Positions 38,852-48,597 of a stretch of DNA of 64,000 bases are shown here, one piece after another (position 1 is the stretch's first letter; each line of letters opens with the position of its first letter). The notes under the pieces were generated by a model, which saw only the letters and a list, made by a program, of their open reading frames with translations, did not search any database and was not told the DNA's origin. The stretch comes from Sphingobacterium daejeonense (GTDB taxonomy: Bacteria; Bacteroidota; Bacteroidia; Sphingobacteriales; Sphingobacteriaceae), in the NCBI RefSeq assembly GCF_901472535.1, contig NZ_LR590470.1:2046001-2110000 (forward strand), written 5' to 3'. Both the position numbers and the translations under genes were made by a program.

Positions 38852-40140
38852 TCAACCTTTCTTTCTAATGCTCACTGCATTCTTATGTGCTTGTAATCCT
38901 TCCAATTCCGCCAATATTTCCACTGTCGAACCGATCTGTTGCAAACCTTCCTCACTGATATGTTGGAAGGTAATCTTCTTCACAAATGAATCTACCGAAA
39001 CTCCTGAATATGACCTTGCAAATCCCGATGTCGGTAGGGTATGGTTTGTGCCTGATGCATAATCACCTGCGCTCTCCGGCGTTAGGTGACCCAAGAATAC
39101 AGAACCCGCATTCAGGACTTTATTGATCAATGGCTTCCACTCATCCGTTTCCAAGATCAAATGCTCTGGAGCATATAGATTTGAAAAATCCATGGCTTCT
39201 TGCAAATTCTCGGTGATTACAAAATAAGAATTCTGAATAGCCTTTTCTGCTAATTCCTTTCTCGGCAAAACTTCCAGTTGTTTTTCAACCTCGGCTTCTA
39301 CATTTTTAGCAATCTCCGCAGATGTACAAACCAAAATAGACTGACTGTCGATACCATGTTCAGCTTGAGCCAATAAATCAGCTGCTACAAATGCAGGATT
39401 ACAAGTGTCATCGGCAATTACCAAAACTTCCGAAGGTCCTGCAGGCATATCAATGCTGACATCAGTAAGGCCTTGGATCAGGCTCTTCGCCTTGGTTACG
39501 AACTGATTTCCGGGACCAAAGATTTTGTTAACTTTAGGAATGGACTCAGTACCATAAGCCATCGCAGCAACAGCCTGAGCGCCACCAACTAGATAGATCT
39601 TATTGATCTGAAGAAGCTTCAAGCAATAAGCTACAAACCCATTGATCTTGCCGTTGTTTTGAGGAGGAGAGCATACTACGATTTCTCGGCAACCGCAATT
39701 CTCGCAGGTATTCCAAGCATCAACAATGTACTCGGCAAAACTGCAGATCCACCCGGAATATAAAGACCAACCTTTTCGATCGGTCGCACCTCACGCCAGC
39801 ATTTAACACCCGGCATTGTTTCCACAGTGCGTTCACGCTTAAGCTGAGTCTGATGAAATTTATAAATATTCTGAAAGGCTATCTCAAGTGCACGCATCTG
39901 ATCGCGTGAAATGGTTGAAGCCAGTTCATCGATTTCTTCTTGTCCTAAGTAAAGTTTTTCAAGATCTACCTTGTCAAATTGCTTGGCGTAAGACTTCAAG
40001 GCAGCATCACCCACAGTTTTTACCTCATTGATAATTTGCAGAACAGTATCTTGAATGGCATTATTGGGATCAGTATTCCTGTTTACCAATTCCTGAATCT
40101 GCTCTTTTGTGAGATCTTTATATTGATAGGTCTTAAGCAT
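38852..40140 (-). CDS. hisD: histidinol dehydrogenase (one frame break)
   Basis: 429 residues when the single missing G near 39693 is restored (LGIPARIAGCREIVVCSPPQ). Features: YIPGGSAVLPSTLLM, YLVGGAQAVAAMAYGTESIP, VNKIFGPGNQFVTKAK, DMPAGPSEVLVIAD, LLAQAEHGIDSQ with the Zn and catalytic His, and GTNHTLPTSGFARSYSG near the C-terminus. Catalyses the last two steps of histidine synthesis, L-histidinol to L-histidine with two NAD+. Its ATG comes one base after the hisG stop (TAA T ATG), so hisG-hisD form a translationally coupled start of the his operon; the usual next gene hisC is not seen downstream, where repeats begin. Confidence 0.9.
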
Positions 40141-40141
40141 A

Positions 40142-40994
40142 TTACATTATGATTTTTTCGATCGGCATAACCACGATACCCTGTGCGCCAGCCGCCTTTA
40201 ATTTGTTTGATCTTATCCCAAAAATCATCTTCTGAAATTACAGTGTGCACGGCAACCCAGCCTTCTTCCGCCAATGGCACAACAGTAGGACTCTTAACAC
40301 CATGCAATAGTTCTGTGATTTGGGACAAGTTCTTTTTCTCAACGTTCAAAACCACGTACTTAGTTTCTTTAGCACGTAAAACCGATTGAATCCTTTGCAA
40401 CAGTTCGCAAATGATTGGATTCTCTTCCAAACCTTCGCGACCGATCAAAATTGCCTCAGAACTTCTAACATCGACAAAAGGTTTCAGTCCATTGCTTTTC
40501 AAGGTTCCACCCGTAGATACGATATCACAGATAGCGTCGCTCAACCCCAATCCAGGAGCAATTTCCACCGATCCTGAGATCATTTGAATATCAGCTTCGA
40601 TTTTATATTCGTCCAGGAATTGTTGTAGGATATTAGGGTAGGAGGTTGCAATGGATTTGCCGTTTAGGTCTTCGAGGCGGTCGATGGTTGAATCTTTGGG
40701 AATAGCCAATTTCAACGTGCACTTTCCGAATCCCAATCGCTGTAGGTACTGAACATTCGATAAGGTCTCTTCAATTACGTTTTCACCAACGATACCGAGG
40801 TCAGCGATTCCTTGTTCAACATAACCAGGGATATCATCATCACGCAGGAAAAGGATTTCAAGGTTGAAGTTGGAAACAGTAGTAATAAGCGAGCTTTTAT
40901 AGTTTTCGAAGTCCAATCCACAGTTTTTAAGCAATTGAACAGATTTTTCGTTTAATCTACCCGATTTTTGGATAGCAATTTTGAGATTTTTCAA
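40142..40994 (-). CDS. hisG: ATP phosphoribosyltransferase, long form (one frame break)
   Basis: About 283 residues: IAIQKSGRLNEKSVQLL, FLRDDDIPGYVEQGIADLGIV (split as FLRDDDIPGYVEQG and IADLGIV), IATSYPNILQQFLDEY, SGSVEIAPGLGLSDAICDIV form the two catalytic lobes. Residues about 205-283 are the C-terminal PII-like regulatory domain (TKYVVLNVEKKNL, SPTVVPLAEEGWVAVHTVI), so this is the long HisG_L form that is feedback-inhibited by histidine. An extra base at about 40191-40197 hides the true end, IKAAGAQGIVVMPIEKII and TAA at 40142. First step of histidine synthesis, ATP + PRPP. Confidence 0.92.
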
Positions 40995-41073
40995 AATGTA
41001 GAGTTTATGTTGAGTGTAAAAATTATTAATAAATAAAGAATCTGGGGTTTACTTGCTCCACGTAGAAGCCATA

Positions 41074-41137
41074 CTAATATCTATCGCCACAATGGCGATG
41101 ATGCAAAAATGTATGGATGTGTACAAGCGATCTTCAT
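41074..41137 (-). promoter_or_regulatory. candidate his operon leader peptide (attenuator)
   Basis: Between promoter and hisG a minus-strand frame beginning ATG at 41137 leads, after one base too many in CATCCATAC, into a His-rich run: THHTFLHHRH then CGDRY and TAG. Without the correction the His codons lie in one frame and the ATG in another. The run overlaps a 7-bp hairpin ATCGCCA-TTG-TGGCGAT. His-codon leaders before hisG are the classic attenuation signal; no full terminator/antiterminator pair could be drawn with certainty. Confidence 0.45.
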
Positions 41138-41150
41138 ATTAATAACGCAA

Positions 41151-41181
41151 CAAAAGTAATTGTTATAGAATTGCTATGCAA
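41151..41181 (-). promoter_or_regulatory. promoter of the his operon
   Basis: Minus strand TTG - 20 bp - TACTTTTG, an exact TANNTTTG -7 element at the same spacing as the GT20 promoter. The -7 element ends about 13 bp before the leader ATG, so the leader would have a very short 5' end. Confidence 0.6.
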
Positions 41182-41204
41182 GGATTTTGGAAAAAAAGAG
41201 AAAA

Positions 41205-41300
41205 AATTAGACAATAGACAATAGACAATAGACATAAGACATAAGACCAGAACTAGGTTTTGAGATATGAAATGTTAGATATGAGATATGAGATATGAGA
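41205..41300. repeat. simple tandem repeats: AGACAATAGAC/AGACATA and GAGATAT units
   Basis: Three 9-bp units (GACAATAGA), then AGACATA units, then three GAGATAT units. A second AGACATA array lies at 42381-42416, so the pair frames the 41.2-42.4 kb segment with the two small membrane genes. No spacers of CRISPR type. Confidence 0.75.
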
Positions 41301-41399
41301 AATTTGAAAGAATATATAATTGAGGAGTATAAAATCAGCATTGAGATATTTCATTTTAAGTGTTAGCATAAATCCCATCGTGCTTCAATGTCCTTGAGC

Positions 41400-41660
41400 T
41401 GCCACGTCGATGCAACCCCCATGGGGCAATGTCATTAATGTAAGAAAAAAATAAGGCAATACACCCCAAAAACCCCAGAGGGGTGCAACTATTATAGAAA
41501 TCATTTTACGGCACCATCCAACCCTGTAGGGGTGTAACTATTATAGAAATGAATATTCGGCATCATACAACCCTGTAGGGTGTAACTATTATAGCGTCAG
41601 GTGGAGACACCATCCACGGCGAACAAACGCCATCGGTGTGGCATGTTGTTAAAAGCCCAT
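41400..41660. repeat. intergenic repeat block (CCCTGTAGGGGTGTAACTAT units)
   Basis: Opens with GGGCAATGTCATTAATG, then three units of ACCC(T/C)GTAGGG(G)TGTAACTATTATAG in slightly different forms and the palindrome CAGGTGGAGACACCATC. No gene. Confidence 0.75.
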
Positions 41661-41689
41661 ATTAAAACTAAACAATAATACTGGAGCGT

Positions 41690-41988
41690 TTATAGCAATC
41701 CATACACGAACCAATGCCCTAAAATAATCTGTATTACCAAGAAAATCTTAGAAACGAACCCTTTTGCCCTTGCAAAAATATATAATCGAAAATATGGTTG
41801 GAATGATGGATAGAATAGATGTTAGAATCAAGCCAATAGGCCAAAACCTCCTGGAATTTAAAATGTGCTTCAGGGAATTTTTGGATGGTTAGCGCAAAAT
41901 ATCCCCATAAACCAACATGTAGAAAATTGAATAGCAATGAAAAATACGCTATGAATTTTAATATCTTATCCCATGTGCTTAATTCCAT
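41690..41988 (-). CDS. small three-helix membrane protein, paralogue A (frame breaks)
   Basis: From ATG 41988: STWDKILKFIAYFSLLFNF, HVGLWGYFALTIQKFPEAHF. Frame slips near 41815 and 41755 restore ILTSILSIIPTIFSIIYF and KIFLVIQIILGHWFVYGLL with stop at 41690. The corrected protein (about 98 residues) aligns along its whole length with the next gene. Function unknown. Confidence 0.55.
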
Positions 41989-42041
41989 AACAATAATTTT
42001 ATGCTCGGTTATCCAAATTTTTGTGTGTTAGGCAACTTGCG

Positions 42042-42338
42042 TTAAAGCAAACTCCACCCAAACCATAAAACAATCAATATCTGCAGAACCATAAATATCT
42101 TCGGCAATATTCCATTTGCTCTCGCAAAATATATAATTGAAAATATTCCAGCTACAATAGCGATCAAAAATAAAATCGTCGAATTGACCATCCAAAAATC
42201 ATTATGCTTAGCAGAAGCCTCTTCAAAATCTTTTGACGTCAACGATAAAAATGCCCATGTCCCTATCAACGAAATATTCAGCAACAAGGATAAATATGCA
42301 ATAATAGGCTTAGTCTTTTCCCAGGTGTTTGTTTTCAT
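42042..42338 (-). CDS. small three-helix membrane protein, paralogue B
   Basis: 98 residues, intact: TWEKTKPIIAYLSLLLNISL, LIGTWAFLSLTSKDFEEA, NSTILFLIAIVAGIFSIIYF, ILPKIFMVLQILIVLWFGW. Paralogue of the gene 53 bp downstream on the same strand; a tandem duplication. No known family; integral membrane. Confidence 0.6.
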   Translation of the reverse strand: MKTNTWEKTKPIIAYLSLLLNISLIGTWAFLSLTSKDFEEASAKHNDFWMVNSTILFLIAIVAGIFSIIYFARANGILPKIFMVLQILIVLWFGWSLL

Positions 42339-42529
42339 GGTCTATAATAGTTTATATAAAGATAGTGAAAAAGATGTGAGATAGACATAAGACATAAGAC
42401 ATAAGACATTAGACACTAGAAAAGTGAAATAAGGTCTTATCACCTGCGCTGATAAGATGACGGATCCTGCGTATGTTGAATGGAATTGAAGCACAAGTGA
42501 CCCAATGCATAAAGCCCGCACAAAACACT

Positions 42530-42800
42530 TGCGCTAGCTCAGCTGAAGATGGTTGGTGGAGACACCAACCATGGCGTTCTGAACCGAAGCCGCAGGCTGT
42601 GTTGACTAAATGACAGTTGCTGTGTTGACTAAATGACGGTCGCTGGATCGGCTGACGGTCGCTGCGTTGGCTGAGCGTAGCCGAAGCCAGTAGCCGAAGC
42701 GCCCGTCATTTCAAAGCACAAATCCCGCACACATTTCTTGCGTTAACTCACCTGAAGATGGTTGGTGGAGACACCAACCATGGCGTTTCCAAAGCACCAT
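42530..42800. repeat. two GGTTGGTGGAGACACCAACC palindromes and related repeats
   Basis: The 20-bp palindrome occurs at about 42549 and 42760, each followed by ATGGCG. Between them are GGCTGACGGTCGCT-type direct repeats. Short open frames here exist on both strands because of the palindromes and are not genes. Confidence 0.7.
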
Positions 42801-42878
42801 CCATGGCGTCCTGGAACCACCAACCAGTCGTTCAAAGGAATATCAAAGCTGCCAATAGAATTTTCAAAGCAGATGCCA

Positions 42879-43115
42879 CGCTCATTTTCAGTGGCGGAAG
42901 AATGGATAAAATGCCGCGGCCAGTGTGCGAGGGATTGACCTTGGATGCTTTCAAGCAATTATCTCATTAAAAGAGATAATTGTTTAGAAACGGCATCCTC
43001 GGCAATAAGGCATTTTGTCCATGCGCGTGGGGCTTGTGCGACAAGCCACCTTAAAGGAGCAAGCGTTTTGGTTACTTTTGCGCCTCAAAAGTAACGTCAC
43101 CTTGCCATGGAATGG
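42879..43115. repeat. about 235-bp dispersed repeat, copy 2
   Basis: Second copy of 38463-38700, same orientation. The AT-rich hairpin differs in sequence (CAATTATCTC...GAGATAATTG here) but keeps base pairing. Confidence 0.8.
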
Positions 43116-43138
43116 TAAAGATCCCACATCTCATATCC

Positions 43139-43182
43139 GAAAATTTCGGGGGAATTGCCTAGCAAATTCCCCCGAAATTTTC
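43139..43182 (-). terminator. 18-bp perfect hairpin terminator
   Basis: GAAAATTTCGGGGGAATT and its exact complement flank an 8-nt loop right at the stop of the DUF5686 gene. Confidence 0.85.
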
Positions 43183-45760
43183 TAAAAGTCAAACTTAATT
43201 CTCGCTCTCACGCCCCATTTTGGTGCTTCGGGGTGGTCGAGGTAGTTCAATCTTCTGACTAAATCCACCCGCAATACCTTAAAGATATTCGCTACGCCGG
43301 CACTAGCCTCCATATATGGTTTGCCGTCGAAGGTAAAGGACATCTGTTCACCTTTGCTGTTGGTTTGCCAGTCGTAAACAGAAGTGTTGAGGCTCGGGTT
43401 GTTGCTGTCGCGAAGGCCTCCATACACGCCTTTGAAGCTAAAGACTTCGCGCAATTTCAATCTGTTCAACAAGGGGATTTTATTGAAAATAAAACCGTTC
43501 ATATAATATTGTACGTTCCAGGAAACATGATGGTCAGAAATGAATTCCATAAAGTTCATCAAGTTATAGGACTGCAGCTGATATGCATAAGTTTGGTTTG
43601 CTCGGTGAATATTCAAAACCGGAAAAGGCAGATTGTTTCCCGCGATGTAAGTACCGTCGACATTAACATCGGCATACCCTAATTGTGATAGATAGAACCT
43701 TTTGAAAACACCTGCTGTGAAATTATGGTAATTGTATTCACCGCCAAATAAGCCTTTCACACCTACAGTATAATTGAAGGTCATGATAGGATATTGGTTA
43801 AAGATCGGAGTTCTATAATTTTTTCCTTGGTAGAATTCCTCTTTTGGAGCATAGCGTAGACCAACATTGAACTCCGTGCTCTGCAAGTTGTTTATAAATC
43901 TATGCGTTCCATCAGGCTGCAATAATGAGTAGGAGAGAACACCTGCAGGAGTTTGTTTCCAAGTACCCAGACCGGCATTTAACGAAAGATTATTGCTGAA
44001 CTCAACCTTATAATCCAAACGATACACCTCATTGTAGAGATAGCTTCTGTTTTCACCGCGTTTGAAAGATAGGAGTACGTTGTCTTCCTGTACGAATTCA
44101 AGATTCTGTCCAGGAATCTTGGTGTCGTAGGATGCAGATACTCGAAGATAATGCTGTGGAAATTTATATGGCGATTTCTTGTTCAAGGAGTATGTTCCGG
44201 ATAAAAAGTACTTCCATTTTTGATCATCGAAACCATAAGCTCCATACCCTTCTGCATAGAACGTTTTGCTCAGCTGTTCGGTCGTCCTTCCACCAACGCG
44301 TAACCTAAAACCTTCCACGGGATTGTAAGAGTAAAAAGTATTTACCGGACCGATTTCTACTGGACCAGCTTGTTTGTAACCTGAAAATACCAAAGCCGAA
44401 ACATCCATAAAAGTCCTGAAGGACGGCATCTGCTGCAAACTATCGATATTATGATAGATTGAATTTTCAGCTTTGCTCAATGGCTCGGGTCTCAGAGTTG
44501 CCCAATAGCTTTCTGAAGTAGTTTTTTCTTTTTCGGTTTTCTCTTCTGGAACAACAACATATTGATCGGGAACAGCATAAATACTGTCAGGACGCTCATT
44601 GCCATTCTCATAATCATTGATCAGCACTACTCGTTTCCCTTTGATGCCTTTCCCTTTTCCTGTAATAGCAAAGTCAATTCCTAAACTTGACTTGGTCAAG
44701 TAATATTTGTTGTCATTAGTTTTGTCAAATCCCAACTCAATATTCAGGTCCCTAACAAAGTTCAGGTTAATTTCATCTGCAACGGTCATCTCAGCACCTT
44801 TGACCGCATAGTTGCCGTCTAAGGTAACATAGAGTTTTCCCTTAAATAACAGGTCATTCTTGTTCCTAGGAAAGAAACTAAGCTCTACCAAGGATTCATT
44901 TTCGTTTTTAACCGTATCTGTGATGTAGAAACGATAAAAGGTAGGAGCCGAATTTGCAATCGGACTTAAGAATTGATTCGTAAGGATGGTGATATTATTG
45001 TCATAGATTTCAATCTCATCATATAGGCGGTTGAAATATTTGCTCAATCCATCATTGTCTACAAACTTAGGGTCGAATTCAGCTTTTCGCTCAGCCAAGA
45101 TATATTGCTTCTTAGCATTCGGGTTTTTTCTGAAATAAACTTTAGAGAACTTTTCTTCCATATATGCCGGCAAAACATAATTGCTGGAGTTTTTGGCAGT
45201 GTCGTCTTCTTGAAATAGGAATTGGTAATTTTTGAATACCTTTCTGTTCTTGAATTTCTCGTCAAGATTACTTAATCCCAAACTGATCTTTTCATATTGG
45301 TCATATTCTGCAAATGCCTGACCGGTCAAACGGTTTTGGTCTCTATGCTCAACGACTTTGCGGATAAGCTCAACTGCCGGATTGTTTTTATTTGAATATT
45401 TACCACGTTTAGGAGCTTTTACTACAATTTCTTCAATAGAATTGGCAGGAAACAACATAACGCGAATAGTCTGATCGGATTCCTCCGTAACAGGATATTC
45501 TTCCGGGTCAAACCCAACCGAGCTGACCCGGATCTTTTTATATTCCGAAGGGACAGTCAACGTGTATTCACCTTTGTCGTTTGAACTCGTTCCAATTTCC
45601 TTGCTGGCGCCAACAACTTTGATGGAAGCGTAGGGGATTGCTTCGTAATTTTCTGCATTCAATACCTTCCCCTTTATGGTAATGAATTGCTGAGCCGATA
45701 ATGAATGGAATGAAAACAACATTCCAAAAAGTATAAACAAGTAAAATAATTTCGTTTCAT
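43182..45760 (-). CDS. DUF5686 / carboxypeptidase-like regulatory domain outer-membrane protein
   Basis: 852 residues read without a break from 45740; the proper start is probably the ATG at 45760 (MKRNYF), one base out of frame. Signal peptide ends LSAQQ. Residues 20-105 are a CarboxypepD_reg-like beta-sandwich (ITIKGKVLNAENYEAIPYAS, KKIRVSSVGFDPEEY) as on TonB-dependent receptors. The DUF5686 body follows (KGKLYVTLDGNYAVKGAEMT) and the last 350 residues alternate aromatic strands and end WGVRARIKFDF, an outer-membrane barrel C-terminus. Function of the family is not established. Terminator adjoining. Confidence 0.85.
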
Positions 45761-45993
45761 GTTGTGACTTTTTGACTTTTTTATGTTTGTGTTCAAAAAG
45801 TATTGCAAATAAAGCTAATATTGCTGATTTAATAAATATTGTAATTGACGTTTTGACTTTTTTATGATAATTGGTCAGTTTAAATTAGATGTTATGACAA
45901 TTAATTTACCAATACATTGATGTATAAAGGTTTTATGTAAAAAATGGATGTCTTGAAATGCAATTTCCAGATTTTCGTATGTTTTTTATATAG

Positions 45994-46145
45994 TCTTGTT
46001 CCACTCTTGTTCCACTCTCGTTCCACTCTGAGTCCTCTCTCATTCGGACCTCGTTCGGACCTTGTTCGGGTGTTTTCCGAAGCAGCTCCGAACGAGGTCC
46101 GAACAAAGTCCGAATGAGTCACGAAGGAGAGTGGAACAAGAGTAA
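45994..46145. repeat. imperfect inverted repeat of GTTCGGAC and GTTCCACTC units
   Basis: Left arm repeats CTTGTTCCACT three times then TTCGGACCTCGTTCGGAC; right arm reads CCGAACGAGGTCCGAACAAA and GAGAGTGGAACAAGAG. The arms pair over roughly 60 bp. No gene. Confidence 0.7.
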
Positions 46146-46189
46146 AAAGGAAAGTGGAAGGAGAGTGGTTGGGTGGGGTTTTTGGCCGT

Positions 46190-46780
46190 GTCAGGTGGCC
46201 ACTTTGCCGTGGCAGTTGGAGACACCTACTGAAATCATGATTATAATATTTTAACTATAACGGGATAAGTCATCCAATCCTTGCCGCCACCATTGTTGGT
46301 GGGGACAACAACAATCACTAAAGGTGGCTTATTTTGGTTGCATTACATCCGCTAAAAAAACATGGCACACCTATGGCATTTAAGATATATTTCATTCCTA
46401 CAGCACTTAACCCCGATGGGGTTTTCTCGTCGTGGCAGGTGTCCCCAACTGCCACTGAAATATGCCAATGGCCTATTTTTTTTCTTCACTAAATGACATT
46501 GCTCGAATGGGGTTGTATGGTGTTAAATATCATTTTCTAAAACCCAACCCCAGAGGGGAGAAACTATACTAGAAATGATTATACGGCACCATGCAACCCC
46601 AGAGGGGTTCAACTATTCTAGAAATGATTGTTAGGCGCCATTCAACCCTGTAGGGATGTCACTATAAATTGCTGGTTATAAAATAACTATCTGCGCTGCC
46701 GAATAAACTAAAATCCTGCAATGCGACTAAATAGTTTCCCAAGCTAAAGCTTGAGAATGACACGCATTCCTGGAGGTCTA
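46190..46780. repeat. intergenic repeat block, no gene
   Basis: Contains GGCAGTTGGAGACACCTACTG, CCCCGATGGGG, GTGGCAGGTGTCCCCAACTG and three ACCCCAGAGGGG/ACCCTGTAGGG units each followed by a TATACTAGAAATGATT-like tail. Same families as the blocks near 35.5, 38.4 and 41.5 kb. Confidence 0.7.
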
Positions 46781-46781
46781 G

Positions 46782-46841
46782 GGGGGAATTGGGAGTGGAA
46801 GGTGGTCGCTGCGGCGACCACCTTCCACTCCCAATTCCCCC
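46782..46841. repeat. 28-bp perfect hairpin with 4-nt loop
   Basis: Arm 46782-46809 (starts GGGGGAATTGGGAGTGG) is fully complementary to 46814-46841, loop TGCG. GC-rich, no T-run, no adjacent gene. Confidence 0.85.
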
Positions 46842-47272
46842 TTCACTAAACGAACGAGCTTGTTCATTCTCTCTCGCAAGAGAGGGAAACTATTTTTGAA
46901 CTATTCACGGCTGTTTTGAATGAGCAAAGATTACTTTCCGCCATGTTTGGTGTATACAACAAACATCACTTAAGATAGGTTGTTTTGTTTGGGTTGCCGC
47001 TTAACAAATATGCCACACCTACGGCGTTGGTTTTTGAGGTGATTTTCATTTCTATAGATATGGCATGCCTACGGCATTTCAGAGATATTTCATGCCTCCG
47101 GCATTTAACCCCGATAGGGTTTTCTCACCGTGGCAGGTGTCCCCACCTGCCACTGAAAATATGCCAATGGCTTAATTTTTTTATTAACTTAATGGAATAA
47201 CCTATTTACATTGCATTTAAAATAAATTTCTTTAAAAGATAAAATATTTTATTTTTTTGAAACGTTATCTAA
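46842..47272. repeat. intergenic repeat block up to the Rhs array
   Basis: Includes CTCTCGCAAGAGAG, two GCC(T/G)(A/C)CGGCAT units, CCCCGATAGGG and GTGGCAGGTGTCCCCACCTG. An open plus-strand frame at 46985-47200 is made of these repeats and is not a gene. Confidence 0.65.
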
Positions 47273-47275
47273 ATG

Positions 47276-47495
47276 AACAACATTAATTAAGTTAATAGCG
47301 ATTGTTTCTGGTGTTGATCCTAAATTATTAAGGGCTATAGAACAGAAAATATTAGAATATAAAAAATCACTTGGGGAAGTTGCTAATAAGAGAAATGCAT
47401 TTAATCCAAAAAGAAAGGACTATAAAGAATATAGTGAAAAGGCAGAGCAATGGTTAAAAGAAAATTACCCAAATTGGAAAGATTTATTAAAATAA
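47276..47495 (+). pseudogene. Rhs-type toxin C-terminal remnant 1
   Basis: Open frame without a start: SGVDPKLLRAIEQKILEYKK, GEVANKRNAFNPKRKDYKEY and the end AEQWLKENYPNWKDLLK. A similar end (AETWFSENMPNWKELF) closes another remnant at 53242-53303. Such C-termini belong to Rhs/polymorphic toxins. The next gene starts one base after the stop, as an immunity gene would. Confidence 0.55.
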
Positions 47496-47496
47496 T

Positions 47497-48192
47497 ATGT
47501 TAATTAAAAAAAAAATATACAAGCTGCCTTTGTTTAATATTCCATTTTTTAAGATAAAATCTCTTGAATTCTTTGAACATAAATATATTTGTTGTAGCAC
47601 AATTTCAATAAAACCATTTATAAATTTAGAGCAATATCTGGTACAGATTTATACAATATTTGATGATGAAATTCAGGAATCACTCTCTTTAAGTGAGGAA
47701 AAAACTTTATTTGGTGGTGTTATTTCTGATGGATTAACTATAAGAGGAAAATCAAAATGTATTAAAATTGATGAATTTAATATTGAGATTGAAAAAAATG
47801 ATCTTCCAAATTTGAAATATAGCCCAACAAATATCTATTCAAATGATGGCCAATGGTTTTATACCGAAAAAGGAAACTATCAAATACTTTCAAGTAAAAA
47901 AAAACAATATGAAAAAGTTAAACATCTTGAAGGGTTAGAAATATATGGAGATAATATATTGAGACTTAGAACTGTTGTTGAATTATTAAAGATTAATGTT
48001 GATTTAGGAATAATAAAATTGACCTTCGAAGAATATGTTAACATTGGTTTTATGGTTCTCAAATCTGAACCAAGAATGAGGATGTTTGATGATGAGACAA
48101 TTATAGATGGGCTTACAAATTGGATTCCTTCAATGCTTGAGATGCCTTTATATTATAAAATTCCAATCGAGATTCGTGGTAGGCTTGTTTAA
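47497..48192 (+). CDS. putative immunity protein, 231 residues
   Basis: Cytoplasmic, AT-rich gene starting one base behind a toxin-like C-terminus. Reads IKSLEFFEHKYICCSTISIK, EKTLFGGVISDGLTIRGKSK, EKNDLPNLKYSPTNIYSNDG and ends LEMPLYYKIPIEIRGRLV. The stretch NDLPNLKYSP resembles [14 protein letters not shown] in the gene at 53314-53970, which occupies the same place behind the same type of toxin tail; the two may be distant relatives. No named family recognised. Role inferred from position. Confidence 0.55.
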   Translation: MLIKKKIYKLPLFNIPFFKIKSLEFFEHKYICCSTISIKPFINLEQYLVQIYTIFDDEIQESLSLSEEKTLFGGVISDGLTIRGKSKCIKIDEFNIEIEKNDLPNLKYSPTNIYSNDGQWFYTEKGNYQILSSKKKQYEKVKHLEGLEIYGDNILRLRTVVELLKINVDLGIIKLTFEEYVNIGFMVLKSEPRMRMFDDETIIDGLTNWIPSMLEMPLYYKIPIEIRGRLV

Positions 48193-48300
48193 CTTAATTT
48201 AAATCATTTGTTTTTTCTTAAAAGAATTGAGAAATGTTATTTCTACTGTGTGCTTTATATTTAGTACTTAACATGAGCTTGGTTTAAGTAGTAAGAAGTA

Positions 48301-48546
48301 ATGCCAGGTTTACATATCTTTAGGAAAAAGGCTGGGCGATGGCAGGCTAAACATGGCTTTTGGGGGCCAGCCTATGACAGGGCAGAATCAGAAGAGGGCT
48401 CATTCGAAGAGGCTGCAACCTCAAGAAGATTTGATCTTTTGGAGTCTAAATTCTTTCCTTTTGAAGATAATCGGCCAATTAAGGATTATTCAGGGATTTC
48501 TGTAACTATAAAACGGGCGATAATACACAGACTTGAGTACGGATGA
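48301..48546 (+). pseudogene. toxin C-terminal remnant 2 (81 residues)
   Basis: MPGLHIFRKKAGRWQAKHGF, WGPAYDRAESEEGSFEEAAT and SGISVTIKRAIIHRLEYG. GC content is higher than its neighbours. No signal, no recognised domain; its place before another small exported gene suggests a displaced toxin tip, but this is weak. Confidence 0.35.
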
Positions 48547-48597
48547 TTTATTGAAAATAATAAATGAAATGCTGAATAATTAAAAAAGTATATTGTT

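Noticed and set aside
41205..41300. CRISPR array
   Set aside because: Units are 7-9 bp without unique spacers and no cas genes are present; simple tandem repeats.
42743..42970. Overlapping open frames on both strands
   Set aside because: Produced by palindromic intergenic repeats and the 235-bp repeat; no start context or family.
46985..47200. 71-residue frame before the Rhs array
   Set aside because: Consists of the GCCGTAGGCAT-type and GTGGCAGGTG repeats.
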